A DNA stretch of 64,000 bases from Sciscionella marina DSM 45152 (GCF_000379465.1 NZ_KB905381.1:776878-840877); one strand, 5' to 3'. Shown: positions 1-8,707, counted from the first letter of the stretch. Made by a program: numbers and translations. Notes: generated by a model not told the origin, from the letters alone.

Positions 1-2
1 CC

Positions 3-416
3 TTCTACACCGCGATCGAGGAAACGGTGCACGAGGCGGCCGCGGAACTGCGGATCACCGACTGCCGGATCACGCTGACCGCGGCCGGGTACGCGAGCCC
101 GGTGAGCACCGCGGGGGATTTCCGCGCGCTGACCAGGAAACTGTTCGGGGAGGCGATCGAACAGGCCGGTCTCGTGGTGTACCGGCCGGTGCACCGTTTC
201 GAGCTCGAGTTCCCGGAGGCGGCGGCGAGCCGGACACTCGCCGCGCTCGCGAAGGCGGACGGGATCATCGAGGACACCGGGGTCGCGGCCGGGATCACCC
301 GGGTGACCGGCACGATCCCGGTCGCCGAGCTCGCCGGGTTCCGGCGCAGGCTGCCCGGCTGCACCGGCGGGGAAGGGGTGTTGCTCAGCCGCCCGGACGG
401 GTACCGGCCCGGGTGA
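3..416 (+). CDS. TetM/OtrA-like ribosomal-protection EF-G paralogue (C-terminal part)
   Basis: Open from the window edge in the frame starting at base 3; 137 residues are visible and the N-terminal GTPase part lies outside. The fragment reads like domains IV-V of the EF-G-derived ribosomal protection proteins: a VHRFELEFP strand opens the last alpha/beta domain, and a TGTIPVAELAGFRRRLPG helix is followed by TGGEGVL and a GY pair near the C terminus, as in TetM/TetO/OtrA. Such proteins bind the ribosome and dislodge tetracycline; actinobacteria also carry paralogues of unknown role. The end overlaps the convergent WYL regulator by 32 bp. Actual resistance cannot be judged from the tail alone. 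Confidence 0.75.
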   Translation, partial: FYTAIEETVHEAAAELRITDCRITLTAAGYASPVSTAGDFRALTRKLFGEAIEQAGLVVYRPVHRFELEFPEAAASRTLAALAKADGIIEDTGVAAGITRVTGTIPVAELAGFRRRLPGCTGGEGVLLSRPDGYRPG

Positions 417-1365
417 ACCGCTCGCCCCAGTCCCGCAGCAGCTCGCGCAGCTCGGCGGGGGAGTGTACCTCGAACTCCGCCCCGAGCGTGCCGAGTGCCA
501 TCGCGGGCCAGTCGAGCCAGTCGCTTTCCATGTGCACCGTGCACCGGCCGGGATCGCCCGAGTCGTCCGGGCCGACCTCCCACCAGCGGCCGATCCTGGA
601 CTGCACCGACTCCCGCGGCGCGGACACGGTGGCGTGGACCGCGTAGGTGCCAGGCCGCTTGCGCAGGCCCGCGCGCACGAACTCCGCCGCGTCCCCGGCA
701 GGCAGTTCGCGCTGCCGGAACCGGGCCCCGGTGCGCCGTGGCCCGGTGAGCCGGTCGATCCGGAAGCTGCGCCAGTCGCCCCGGTCCAGGTCGTAGCCGA
801 CCAGATACCAGCGATGGTCGATGGAGACCAGCCGGTACGGTTCGACGCTGCGGGTGCCCGGCTCCCGGTTGGGCGCGGTGTACTCGAACCGCACCCGTTC
901 GGTGTCCCGGCAGGCCTGGGCGAGCGTGGTCAGCGCATCGGTGTCCACGGCCGCTGCCACCGATCCGAGGCTGGTGGACACGGTCATCGTGCGCAGCGCG
1001 TCCACCCGGCGCCGCAGCCGCCCGGGCAGCACCTGGATCACCTTGCTCAGCGCGCGCACGCTCGACTCGGCGATCCCGGTGAGTCCCCCGGACACCGCGG
1101 CGTCCTGCAGCGCGACCGCGATGGCCACCGCCTCCTCGTCGTCCACCACCAGCGGCGGCAGCACCGCACCGGGCGCGAGCTGGTATCCGCCGTCCACCCC
1201 GCGGGAGGCCTCGACCGGGTAACCGAGCTCGCGCAGCCGGTCCACATCGCGGCGCAGGGTGCGCGGCGAGACCCCGAGCCGCGCGGCGAGTTCGGTGCCC
1301 GGCCAGAAGCGGTGCGTCTGCAGCAGGGACAGCAGCCGGAGCGTCCGTGAGCTGGTGTTCGCCAT
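385..1365 (-). CDS. WYL-domain transcriptional regulator (YafY/DeoR-like)
   Basis: 326 residues. An N-terminal winged helix-turn-helix (about residues 8-60, with GVSPRTLRRDVDRL as recognition region) is followed by a WYL domain; the signature Trp-Tyr-Leu is at 186-188 within HRWYLVGYD. A C-terminal WCX-like region follows. WYL domains are thought to sense ligands or nucleic acid and often autoregulate. The gene diverges from the DinB gene across 92 bp, so it probably controls that gene, itself, or both. A TAATCT hexamer ends 6 nt before the ATG, suggesting a leaderless transcript. The last 32 bp overlap the convergent EF-G-like gene. Confidence 0.85.
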   Translation of the reverse strand: MANTSSRTLRLLSLLQTHRFWPGTELAARLGVSPRTLRRDVDRLRELGYPVEASRGVDGGYQLAPGAVLPPLVVDDEEAVAIAVALQDAAVSGGLTGIAESSVRALSKVIQVLPGRLRRRVDALRTMTVSTSLGSVAAAVDTDALTTLAQACRDTERVRFEYTAPNREPGTRSVEPYRLVSIDHRWYLVGYDLDRGDWRSFRIDRLTGPRRTGARFRQRELPAGDAAEFVRAGLRKRPGTYAVHATVSAPRESVQSRIGRWWEVGPDDSGDPGRCTVHMESDWLDWPAMALGTLGAEFEVHSPAELRELLRDWGERFTRAGTRPGG

Positions 1366-1371
1366 GTTTCC

Positions 1372-1377
1372 AGATTA
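1372..1377 (-). promoter_or_regulatory. -10 hexamer for leaderless WYL-regulator transcript
   Basis: On the minus strand TAATCT ends six bases before the ATG of the WYL regulator, and no Shine-Dalgarno sequence is present. This is the usual geometry of leaderless actinobacterial promoters. No clear -35 was recognised. Confidence 0.4.
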
Positions 1378-1457
1378 GTCGGCAAAGCGGTCAAAAACTG
1401 GCCGCTGTGCCTTCTAGTGTCGGAGCCAACCGATTCGCAGAGAGAGGCAGGACCGAG

Positions 1458-1982
1458 ATGACCACGATCGAACACCAGGAGACCGAGAAGACCGCGCTGC
1501 TCGCCGAGCTCGCCAAGCAGCGGGGCTTCCTGCGCCACACCGCGCGCGAACTCACCGATGAACAGGCCAAGCTCACCCCCACCGCCAGCGAATGCTGCGT
1601 CGGCGGGCTGATCAAGCACGTCACGGCGGTGGAGGACACGTGGGCGCGGTTCATCCAGGAGGGCTCCTCCCCGGAGGACGACTTCCAGGGCTTCGACTCA
1701 CCGCAGATGCAGGAGTTCGCGGACGGGTTCCGGCTGCTCGCGGGGGAGACCCTGGACGGGATCCTCGCCGAGTACGAGCGGGTCGCGGAGCGCACCGAGC
1801 AGGTCGTGCGCGCGCTGCCGGATCTGGAGCTCGCTCACCAGCTGCCCAAGGCTCCCTGGAACGAGCCCGGTGAACAGTCGGCACGCACCACGCTGCTGCA
1901 CATCCTGGCCGAGACCGCGCAGCACTCGGGGCACGCGGACATCATCCGGGAGACCATCGACGGGCAGAAGACGATGGGCTGA
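1458..1982 (+). CDS. DinB-family (DUF664) protein
   Basis: 174 residues. The ATG at 1458 was chosen because AGGCAGGA lies just upstream; the reading frame is open further 5' without family similarity. The protein has the four-helix DinB/mycothiol-dependent-enzyme fold features: a first helix with LLAELAKQRGFLRHTARELTDEQ, a GGLIKHVTAVEDTW helix giving the first metal-ligand His, and C-terminal TLLHILAETAQHSGHADIIRE with two His residues spaced as in the metal site. Proteins of this type include thiol S-transferases and isomerases, but the substrate here is unknown. It is divergent from the WYL regulator, a common pairing in actinobacteria. Confidence 0.8.
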   Translation: MTTIEHQETEKTALLAELAKQRGFLRHTARELTDEQAKLTPTASECCVGGLIKHVTAVEDTWARFIQEGSSPEDDFQGFDSPQMQEFADGFRLLAGETLDGILAEYERVAERTEQVVRALPDLELAHQLPKAPWNEPGEQSARTTLLHILAETAQHSGHADIIRETIDGQKTMG

Positions 1983-2071
1983 GCCCTGTGCCTCGGGTGC
2001 CGGTGTCCTGCGGGACATCGGCACCCACGCTCGCACCTGCCCACGACGGACGAGAGTCATCGGATCCACTC

Positions 2072-4753
2072 TCAGCCGAGACCGGGCGTGTCCCGCAGTT
2101 GCCTGCGGGAGGTGATACCGAGTTTGCGGAAGATGTTGCGCAGGTGGGTTTCGACGGTGCGGGGGCTGAGGAACAGGGTTTCGGCGACTTCTTTCGAGGT
2201 CGCTCCGGCCGCGACTCGGCGTGCGACGTGCATCTCCTGCATGGTCAGGCGGTCGAAGGTGTGTTCGGAGCGGCTGCGAGCTACCTCTCCGGTCGCGCGG
2301 ATCTCGTCCGCGGTCCGTTTCGCGAACGCTTCCATCCCGATCCCGGAGAGCTGTTCGTGCGCGATGCGCAGCTGCTCGCGGGCTTCCCGACGGCGGTCCG
2401 CGCGGCGTAACCATTCCCCGTACCGCAGGTGCGCCCGTGCGAGGTACGGGGTGAACGGGCTCGGTGTCAGGTGTTCGAGTGCCGCCAGGTAGTCCTGTTC
2501 GGTGTCGTTGATCTGTGCCCGCGCCCCTGCCGCGACGCCGAGGGCGAAGCTGGTTCCCGCGGATTCGGTGCGTTCGAGGAGGGACTCCAGTGCCGATTCC
2601 GCTGCCGCGCGCTCGCCACAGCGCACCGCGGCCTCCACCAGTTCGGGCAGCGCGATACCGGTCAGGAAGAGATCGCCACTGGCCACGGCCGTCGTCGCAG
2701 CCTCGAACGCGGCCCGGTAGTCGCCCATGCCGTTGCCCAACACGGCCGTGGCCCAGTGGATGTTCGCGGTCAACGGACCGGTGCGCCGGCCCATCACCTC
2801 GGTGAACAGCTCGTGCACTTCCGCTCGGCGGCCGCGCATGGCGGCCAGATGCACCCTCGGGTACAGCTGTGGTTCGTCCCCGAGGGCATCGGCGATCGCT
2901 TCCTCCTCGGCGATCGCGGCGATCGCCTTGCCGAGTTCGCCGCTGAACACCGCGGACAACGCCACCTGGGACAGGCCGAGCCGGATCGTCATCGGTGCCC
3001 CCGTTTCCCGGCCGGTGCGCTCCAGCCAGTCGACGACGGTTCCATGCAGCTCGGGATCCCACAGTTCACCGGCGAGCACGGTGGCCAAGGCAGGTGCCTG
3101 AATCCAGCCCGCCCCATCGCCGGTGAGCGCCCGGCGCAGCGCGGGCACACCGGCGCGGTGTCCCTCGGTGTTCAGCAGCACCAGCGCGTCGAGCAGGTCG
3201 GGGATGCGCGAGGATGGCCGTGGGGCCGAGCGGGCCGCGTCGAGCACCCGGTCCAGCACGCCCGCCGCCCTGCCGACCACGAGCCCCATCTCCAGTGCCG
3301 TCACGAAACAGGCCCGCGAGCGGTCCGGGTCCTCGTCCGCGATCCGGTTCGCCGCCCGCAGGATGAGTTCGGGTCCGCGGACGAATCCGTCCGCGCCTTC
3401 GGCGAACGCGATCTGTCCGCGGAGCAGCTCGACCCGGGCGTGCTCGGGGTTGTCCAGGATCTCGGTGTCGATGCTGGCGAGCAGGTCCGCCGCGGCGTGT
3501 GCCCGGCCGGTGTCCAGGGTCGCCCGCGCGGCCGCGAGTGTGCGCTCGATCTTCTCGTGCCGGTCGAGTGACAGTGCTGCGGCGCGTTCGAGGAACGCGG
3601 CGGCCGCGGCGACACCACCACGCGCCTGCGCACGCGAGGCCGAGGACTCCAGCTCCGCGGCGACCCGCTCGTCCGGACCGGTGCTGGCCTGGGCGTGGTG
3701 CCAGGCCAGCCGGTCGCCCGCGGTGACCGGATCGGTGACCTCGGCGAGCGCCCGGTGCGCGGCGCGTTGTAGTTCCGGCTCGGCGCTGCGGTAGGCGGCC
3801 GCGCGCGCCAGCGGGTGACAGAACCGCACGCGGATGTCGAACCGCGCGAGCCCGGAGGCCTCGGCGGCGGCGCTCGCCGAGGCGACATCGATGTCCAGTC
3901 CTCGCGCGGCGGCCCAGAGCAGACCGGAGTCGCCGGTCGGATCGGCGCTCGCGAGGATCAGCAACAGTCGTGCGTCCCCGGGCAGTCCCGCCATCCTGGT
4001 CTGGAAGCTCCGCTCGATCCGCCCGGCGACCGGTGACGGCGTCGGCAGCGCGAAACCCCCGGCTTTGGGCAACTCGATGAGCGCGAGCGGGTTTCCGCGT
4101 GCCTCGGCGAGCAGGCGATCGCGCACCCGCTCGTCCATCGTCCCGGTGCGTTCCTCGGCGAGCAGCGCACGGGCGTGCTCCGGGCTCAGGCCGCCGACGG
4201 TCAGTCCGGGCAGCTCGTCGAGCCACGCAGCGCCGTCCTGTTCGCGGGCCGCGAAGATCATCGCGATCGGCTCGGCCGCGATGCGTCTGGTCAGGAAAGT
4301 CAGCGCTGTCGCCGAGGCGGTGTCCATCCAGTGCGCGTCATCGACAAGGCACACCAGCGGTCGCTGCGCCGCGGCCTCCGCGAGCAGCGCCAGGGCGGCA
4401 AGGCCGACCCGGAACTTGTCCGGTGCGCCGTCGGCCAAGCCGAACGCGACGAGCAGTGCGTCGCGGTACGGGTCCGACACCGCGTCCAGGTGCGCGAGCA
4501 CCGGCACACACAGCTGATGCAGCGCCGCGAACGGCAGCTCGCCCTCGAATTCCGCCCCGGAAGCGCGGATGATCCGGAATTTCTCGCCTGCCGCCCGAGC
4601 CGCCTGCTCGAGCAGTGCGCTCTTGCCGATGCCCGGTTCACCGTGCAGCACGAGCACGCCGCCCGCACCGTCGGCGGCGGAATCGAGCAGCGCGCGGAGG
4701 TGCTCGATTTCCTCGTGTCTGCCGACAAGCGAATGCGGCGCCGCTGCGGTCAT
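2072..4753 (-). CDS. Large ATP-binding LuxR-family (LAL) transcriptional regulator
   Basis: 893 residues. The N terminus carries an AAA/STAND ATPase with Walker A GEPGIGKS at about residues 38-45 and Walker B-like LVCLVDDAH at about 133-141. A long helical TPR-like middle follows, and the C terminus holds a LuxR/NarL helix-turn-helix (LTMQEMHVARRVAAGATSKE, then SPRTVETHLRNIFRKLGI). This is the architecture of MalT/LAL regulators, which act as ATP-dependent activators of pathway or transport genes. It is divergent from the MFS-NmrA gene, and the gap holds two CTACGTAG palindromes, so that gene is the likely target. The effector cannot be read from the sequence. Confidence 0.9.
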   Translation of the reverse strand: MTAAAPHSLVGRHEEIEHLRALLDSAADGAGGVLVLHGEPGIGKSALLEQAARAAGEKFRIIRASGAEFEGELPFAALHQLCVPVLAHLDAVSDPYRDALLVAFGLADGAPDKFRVGLAALALLAEAAAQRPLVCLVDDAHWMDTASATALTFLTRRIAAEPIAMIFAAREQDGAAWLDELPGLTVGGLSPEHARALLAEERTGTMDERVRDRLLAEARGNPLALIELPKAGGFALPTPSPVAGRIERSFQTRMAGLPGDARLLLILASADPTGDSGLLWAAARGLDIDVASASAAAEASGLARFDIRVRFCHPLARAAAYRSAEPELQRAAHRALAEVTDPVTAGDRLAWHHAQASTGPDERVAAELESSASRAQARGGVAAAAAFLERAAALSLDRHEKIERTLAAARATLDTGRAHAAADLLASIDTEILDNPEHARVELLRGQIAFAEGADGFVRGPELILRAANRIADEDPDRSRACFVTALEMGLVVGRAAGVLDRVLDAARSAPRPSSRIPDLLDALVLLNTEGHRAGVPALRRALTGDGAGWIQAPALATVLAGELWDPELHGTVVDWLERTGRETGAPMTIRLGLSQVALSAVFSGELGKAIAAIAEEEAIADALGDEPQLYPRVHLAAMRGRRAEVHELFTEVMGRRTGPLTANIHWATAVLGNGMGDYRAAFEAATTAVASGDLFLTGIALPELVEAAVRCGERAAAESALESLLERTESAGTSFALGVAAGARAQINDTEQDYLAALEHLTPSPFTPYLARAHLRYGEWLRRADRRREAREQLRIAHEQLSGIGMEAFAKRTADEIRATGEVARSRSEHTFDRLTMQEMHVARRVAAGATSKEVAETLFLSPRTVETHLRNIFRKLGITSRRQLRDTPGLG

Positions 4754-4772
4754 GCCCGGAACCCTACTGCGC

Positions 4773-4803
4773 CTACGTAGCCGGAAACGCCCGAACTACG
4801 TAG
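4773..4803. promoter_or_regulatory. Pair of CTACGTAG palindromes between LuxR regulator and MFS gene
   Basis: Two identical 8-bp palindromes, CTACGTAG, lie at 4773-4780 and 4796-4803, 23 bp apart start to start, in the 136-bp gap between the divergent regulator and transporter. LuxR/NarL-type helix-turn-helix dimers commonly bind short inverted repeats, so this is a candidate operator for the adjacent regulator. That assignment is inference from position. Confidence 0.5.
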
Positions 4804-4889
4804 TCGTTCCGGACGCGAAGGACGGCCGCTGCCCGCGATCCTCGTGGCATGAGGAAACCGGCCGATGCCAACAAGACCAGGACGACGTG

Positions 4890-7247
4890 ATGAGTGATCA
4901 AGCGGTGTCGGAAACGGTCCGAACCAGTTTGCCGCGCGGGGTGACCATGGGCGGGCTGGCGACCGCCATGTTCCTGGTCATCCTCGACAGTTCGATGGTG
5001 AATCTCGCCGGGCCGACGATCCGGGCAAGCCTCGGGATCACGGCCACCGGCCTCACGGTCGTGGTGGACAGCTATCTGGTGGCCTTCGCCGGTCTGCTGT
5101 TGCTCGGCGGCCGCCTCGCCGATGTGCTCGGTGCCCGGAAGGTGTTCCTCGGTGGCATGGCCGTCTATCTCGCGGCATCGGCGTTCTGTGCGCTGGCCAC
5201 CAGTGGCGGGTTGTTGATCACCGGGCGAATCGGGCAGGGGATCGGGGCCGCGGCCGTGGTGCCCGCCGCGCTCGCGCTCGTGCTGACGTTGTATCCCACG
5301 CCTGCCGAACGCACTCGCGCCATGGGTGTCTGGGGTGCGGTCGCGGGAGCGGGCAGCCTCGTCGGCGTCTTCCTCGGTGGCACGCTGACCCAGTTGCTCG
5401 GCTGGCAGGCGTTGTTCCTGACCCCCGTGCCGTTCGGTCTCATCGGGGCGCTCATCGCGTGGCGCGGGGCCGCGCCGACCGTGGGCCGGGGCGGCCGGTT
5501 CGACGCGCTCGGTGCGCTCACCATCACCGCGGGCATCTCCGCGCTCGCGCTCGGCATGGTGTCCGCCTCCGATTCCGGCTGGGATTCGCCGGTCACGCTC
5601 ATCGGCCTCCCGGCCGGTCTGGTGTGCCTGCTCGCGTTCGTGCTCGTCGAGCGGCGTTGCGCGCATCCCCTCGTTCCGCTCGGCGTGTTCGCCGAGAAGC
5701 CCGTGGTCACGTCGAATCTCGTGGTCCTGCTGATCGGTGGCACGCTGACCGGTCTGTTCTTCTTCCTGCCGCAATATCAGCAGGATGTGCTCGGGATGAG
5801 CCCGCTCGGGACGGGGATGGCCCAGCTGCCCCTGGCCGGGATGATCATCGTGGGCAGCGTCGTCGCGCCACTGGTGGCCAAGCGCATCGGCCTGACCCGC
5901 GCGCTTCCGCTCGCGCTGATCATCCTGCTGGCCGGGTTCGTGTGGTTGGTGCTCGACCCGACCACGAGCGGGTTCTCGGTCAGCCTGCTCGGCGCGTTCC
6001 TGCTGATCGGCGCCGGTATGGGGCTCGGCCTCGTGAACGCTACCGCCATGGGCGTGCGCAACAGCGCCGAAGGTGAATCGGGACTGCTCAGCGGGCTGAT
6101 CAACGCCGCACAGCAGCTCGGTGGCGCGGTCGGGCTCGCCGCGCTGGCCGGGATCGCCATCGGCACCGCGGGTACGAGCGGCGGCATCGGGTTCACCACC
6201 GCGTTCCTCGGCGAGTCCGCCTTCATCCTCATCGCCCTCCTGCTGTCCCTCATCCCTTCCGCCAGGACGGCACCGGCCCCGGTCACCACGCGCTGCCCCG
6301 AGAAGACCCCGCCGGGGACCGGCCCGGCGACAAACCCTGGCAGTGACAACCCCGGCAGCGACAACCCTGGAACAACTCCGAAAGGACGTCCCATGAACGA
6401 CTTCACCGTGCTCGTCACCGGTGCGACCGGAACCGTCGGGTCCGCACTCGTCCCCGCGCTGCAAGCACGCGGTGTCACCGTCCGCGCCATGACCCGCGAA
6501 GCCGATCGCGGTATCCCCGGCCTGCAGAACGTCATAGCCGACCTGCGGGACCCGGAATCGGTAGCCGCCGCGTTGAACGGTGTCGACGCCGCTTTTCTCA
6601 ACAGCCCATCGGAACCCGACGCGGCCGCGCTGCAGATACGGTTCGCCGACCTGGCGCGGCAGGCCGGGGTGGACCGGCTCGTGCTGCTCTCCCAGTACGC
6701 GGCGCGCGCCGACTCGCCGGTGCGGTTCCTGCGCTGGCACGCCGAAGTCGAAGCACACCTGGCCGAGATCGGTCTCGACCACTCCGTGCTGCGCCCCAAC
6801 CTCTACCTGCAGGCGCTGCTCGGCTTCGCGGGCACCATCGCCGCGGGCTGGTTCGCCGCGCCCATCGGCGAGGCCGCCGTCAGCGCCATCGACACCAGAG
6901 ACATCGCCGACGCCGCCGCGACCGTACTGACCAGCCCAGGACACACCGGCCGCACCTACACGCTGACCGGGCCCCGCGCCGTGACCCACGACGAGATCGC
7001 CGCCGCGCTCTCCGCGGAGACCGGCAGGGACATCACCTTCCTCGATGCCCCCGCCGAGCAGTTCACCGCAGCGCTCGCCGGGGTGCTCCCGGCATGGCAG
7101 CTCGAGGGCCTCGTCGAGGACTACGCGCACTACGCCCGCGGCGAAGCCGACCAGGTGCACACCGCCGTCCCCGAACTCACCGGGCACCCCGCCCGCGATG
7201 TCACCGAGTTCGCCCGCGACTACGCCAGCGCCTTCCTCCCCGCCTGA
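4890..7247 (+). CDS. MFS (DHA2-type) transporter fused in frame to NmrA-like NAD(P)-dependent oxidoreductase
   Basis: One 785-residue frame from the ATG at 4890 with no internal stop. Residues 1 to about 455 are a 14-TM-type drug/H+ antiporter (ATAMFLVILDSSMVNLAGPT in TM1; GRIGQGIGAAAVVPAALALV typical of motif C of the DHA2 group). A Pro/Gly linker with NPGSD repeats follows. Residues from about 502 form an NmrA/SDR-a5 Rossmann protein (VLVTGATGTVGSALVPAL) with RPNLYLQALLGF and LTGPRAVTHDEIAAALS, as in NAD(P)H-binding quinone-reductase-like proteins. An internal ATG at 6393 has AAAGGA 7 nt upstream, so the reductase may also, or only, be made separately. The gene is divergent from the LuxR regulator. 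Confidence 0.8.
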   Translation: MSDQAVSETVRTSLPRGVTMGGLATAMFLVILDSSMVNLAGPTIRASLGITATGLTVVVDSYLVAFAGLLLLGGRLADVLGARKVFLGGMAVYLAASAFCALATSGGLLITGRIGQGIGAAAVVPAALALVLTLYPTPAERTRAMGVWGAVAGAGSLVGVFLGGTLTQLLGWQALFLTPVPFGLIGALIAWRGAAPTVGRGGRFDALGALTITAGISALALGMVSASDSGWDSPVTLIGLPAGLVCLLAFVLVERRCAHPLVPLGVFAEKPVVTSNLVVLLIGGTLTGLFFFLPQYQQDVLGMSPLGTGMAQLPLAGMIIVGSVVAPLVAKRIGLTRALPLALIILLAGFVWLVLDPTTSGFSVSLLGAFLLIGAGMGLGLVNATAMGVRNSAEGESGLLSGLINAAQQLGGAVGLAALAGIAIGTAGTSGGIGFTTAFLGESAFILIALLLSLIPSARTAPAPVTTRCPEKTPPGTGPATNPGSDNPGSDNPGTTPKGRPMNDFTVLVTGATGTVGSALVPALQARGVTVRAMTREADRGIPGLQNVIADLRDPESVAAALNGVDAAFLNSPSEPDAAALQIRFADLARQAGVDRLVLLSQYAARADSPVRFLRWHAEVEAHLAEIGLDHSVLRPNLYLQALLGFAGTIAAGWFAAPIGEAAVSAIDTRDIADAAATVLTSPGHTGRTYTLTGPRAVTHDEIAAALSAETGRDITFLDAPAEQFTAALAGVLPAWQLEGLVEDYAHYARGEADQVHTAVPELTGHPARDVTEFARDYASAFLPA
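6333..6371 (+). repeat. 15-bp tandem repeat encoding NPGSD linker
   Basis: Two 15-bp units and a partial third (AAC-CC-GGCAG-GAC pattern) encode Asn-Pro-Gly-Ser-Asp repeats between the MFS and NmrA parts. The unit is a multiple of three and keeps the frame open, consistent with slippage having joined or lengthened the linker. Confidence 0.6.
6393..7247 (+). other. Possible separate start for the NmrA-like reductase domain
   Basis: The ATG at 6393 is preceded by AAAGGA at suitable spacing and begins exactly where homology to free-standing NmrA-like reductases (about 285 residues) begins. No stop codon separates it from the upstream transporter frame. The locus may make a fusion, a separate reductase, or both. 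This entry records the alternative start, not a second independent gene. Confidence 0.5.
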
Positions 7248-7284
7248 ATACCGGCACGAACAACCCGCACCGAAGGGTCCGTCC

Positions 7285-7722
7285 ATGATCTACCACTGCA
7301 TCCGGTTCACCACGAAACCCGGAATCTCCGAGCAGGCCAAGGCAGCCGCACTCGACCAAATGGGCAGGCACAGCCAGGCCATCCCGGCCATCAGATCCCG
7401 TATCGTCGGCGCCGAGTTCGGCGGGGAATACGACTACGGCGCGGTCACCGTGCTCGAAGACATCGAAGGCTACGCGGAATACATGAACCACCCCGCGCAC
7501 CTCGCGATGGATCGCGCCGGGTTGCCCCTCATCGACACCTTCGTCTCCTACGACATCACCGACGACCCGGATCCGGAGATCGGCGCCAAGATCGCCGAGA
7601 TTCACCGGCGCCGGTTCGAAGCCCAACCCGACATCGCCGGACTCGTCTCCGACCTCGGCGAATACACCGGAAGCGCGGCACCGGGCAAACACGGGAACCG
7701 GCAACCACCGGCCCGGCACTGA
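7285..7722 (+). CDS. Dabb-family (stress-responsive A/B barrel) protein
   Basis: 145 residues from the ATG at 7285, preceded by GAAGGG. The N terminus MIYHCIRFTTKPGISEQAK and the later YDYGAVTVLEDIEGYAEYMNHPAH segment match the dimeric alpha/beta-barrel (Dabb) fold, where the HPAH region closes the barrel. The tail past residue 100 is longer than in most single-domain Dabb proteins. It follows the NmrA frame by 37 bp and is probably co-transcribed with it. Family members range from plant stress proteins to polyketide cyclase-like enzymes, and no substrate can be assigned. Confidence 0.75.
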   Translation: MIYHCIRFTTKPGISEQAKAAALDQMGRHSQAIPAIRSRIVGAEFGGEYDYGAVTVLEDIEGYAEYMNHPAHLAMDRAGLPLIDTFVSYDITDDPDPEIGAKIAEIHRRRFEAQPDIAGLVSDLGEYTGSAAPGKHGNRQPPARH

Positions 7723-7738
7723 GCGGCGTGCTCAGTGC
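7716..7738. terminator. Bidirectional hairpin between convergent Dabb and M23 genes
   Basis: GCACTGAGC at 7716-7724 pairs perfectly with GCTCAGTGC at 7730-7738 around a 5-nt loop. The left arm covers the Dabb stop codon, and the hairpin sits 10 bp beyond the stop of the convergent M23 gene. There is no clear U-tract, as is usual for actinobacterial terminators. Confidence 0.6.
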
Positions 7739-7747
7739 TGCCCTGGC

Positions 7748-8566
7748 TCAGACGTGCACGCCGTGCTCGGCGAGCCAAGGCCGCGGGTCGATCTTCTTCC
7801 CGCTCGGGTTCCACACCTCGAAGTGGCAGTGGTATCCGGTGGACTCGCCGCGCATACCGACCCGGGCGATCTGTTCCCCGGCCTTGACCCGGTGGCCGGG
7901 GTGCACCGAGAAGTCGTACATGTGCCCGTAGACGAGGATCGTGCCGTCGTCGAGCCGCTCGCGCACCCAGAGGCCGAAACCGCTCGCCGGGCCGGCTTCG
8001 ATGACCTCGCCGTCCGCGGCGGCGTAGATCGGCGAATGCGGGGCGGCGGCGAGATCGATGCCGTAGTGGAAGGTGCCCCAGCGCGCCTCGAAACCGGAGG
8101 TGAACCGGCCGTCGGCGGGCTTGACGTACTTCGGCCGGTTCGCCTCTGCATGCTCGGCCTCGACCGCGGAGATGGCGCGCTGGTTGTCCCGGACCTGCGC
8201 GGCCGCCGCGGATGCGCTGGTGTCCCGCGCGGTGAGCAGCAGGTCCGGGGAGGTCGGTTCACCGCCGCCCATGGCGTTCGCGCCCTCGGCGAGGGGCTGG
8301 TGCAGTGCGCGGGGCGAGAGGTTCATGCTCGCCTTACCGGCCTGGGCGTCCTCGGATCCGGACTGCCATGCCTGGCCGGCGCCCGCCGCGGCGAACGCGC
8401 CCGCGGCGAAGGCGGCGATCATGATCCGCCCCTTGGTGGTGCTCGTGGATCGGCGTGGTGCGGGAGTGAGCGCCTCTTCTGTGCCAAGCGGCGCTGTCAA
8501 TCCGAGCGGCGCGGCCTCGGGGCAGGCAGCGCCGCGTTCACCAGAGCTACTGTGCCTGGCCAACAC
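7748..8566 (-). CDS. M23-family metallopeptidase (cell-wall endopeptidase)
   Basis: 272 residues from the GTG at 8566; GGAGG lies immediately upstream, and a TTG one codon later has even better spacing. The frame is open further 5' but without family similarity. A basic segment and hydrophobic stretch (about residues 45-65, IMIAAFAAGAFAAAGAGQAW) act as signal/anchor. The C-terminal half is a LytM/peptidase M23 domain with the zinc-site motifs FHYGIDLA (HxxxD) and YHCHFEVW (HxH). It should cleave peptidoglycan cross-bridges or stem peptides outside the membrane. A promoter about 145 bp upstream implies a long untranslated leader. It is convergent with the Dabb gene. Confidence 0.88.
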   Translation of the reverse strand: MLARHSSSGERGAACPEAAPLGLTAPLGTEEALTPAPRRSTSTTKGRIMIAAFAAGAFAAAGAGQAWQSGSEDAQAGKASMNLSPRALHQPLAEGANAMGGGEPTSPDLLLTARDTSASAAAAQVRDNQRAISAVEAEHAEANRPKYVKPADGRFTSGFEARWGTFHYGIDLAAAPHSPIYAAADGEVIEAGPASGFGLWVRERLDDGTILVYGHMYDFSVHPGHRVKAGEQIARVGMRGESTGYHCHFEVWNPSGKKIDPRPWLAEHGVHV

Positions 8567-8702
8567 GTTCCTCCGTGTTCGGGGAGCCTGATCGCGACCG
8601 CGTCGTGCCTCGGGAACCGAGTCGGGGAACTCGGTGGGTCCTGTTCGGGGAGGTGACCCATTCCCGCAGCGGTACAAGTGATCAAGCCGTGACAACGGAC
8701 GG
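8567..8702 (-). promoter_or_regulatory. Long putative 5' leader of the M23 peptidase gene
   Basis: About 135 nt lie between the predicted start of transcription and the GTG. On the minus strand the leader contains a clear stem (CCGAGT and ACTCGG around a C-rich loop) and repeated CCCCGA motifs. Cell-wall hydrolase genes in actinobacteria are often riboswitch-controlled, but the conserved core of the c-di-AMP riboswitch was not recognised here. It is listed as a structured-leader candidate only. Confidence 0.3.
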
Positions 8703-8707
8703 AGGGC

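Noticed and set aside
4773..7247. Insertion sequence or transposase near the MFS-reductase gene
   Set aside because: No transposase-like protein or terminal inverted repeat was found here or elsewhere in the window.
8567..8702. c-di-AMP (ydaO-type) riboswitch in the M23 leader
   Set aside because: The conserved GGGGTGAATC-type core was not recognised, so only a generic structured leader is listed.
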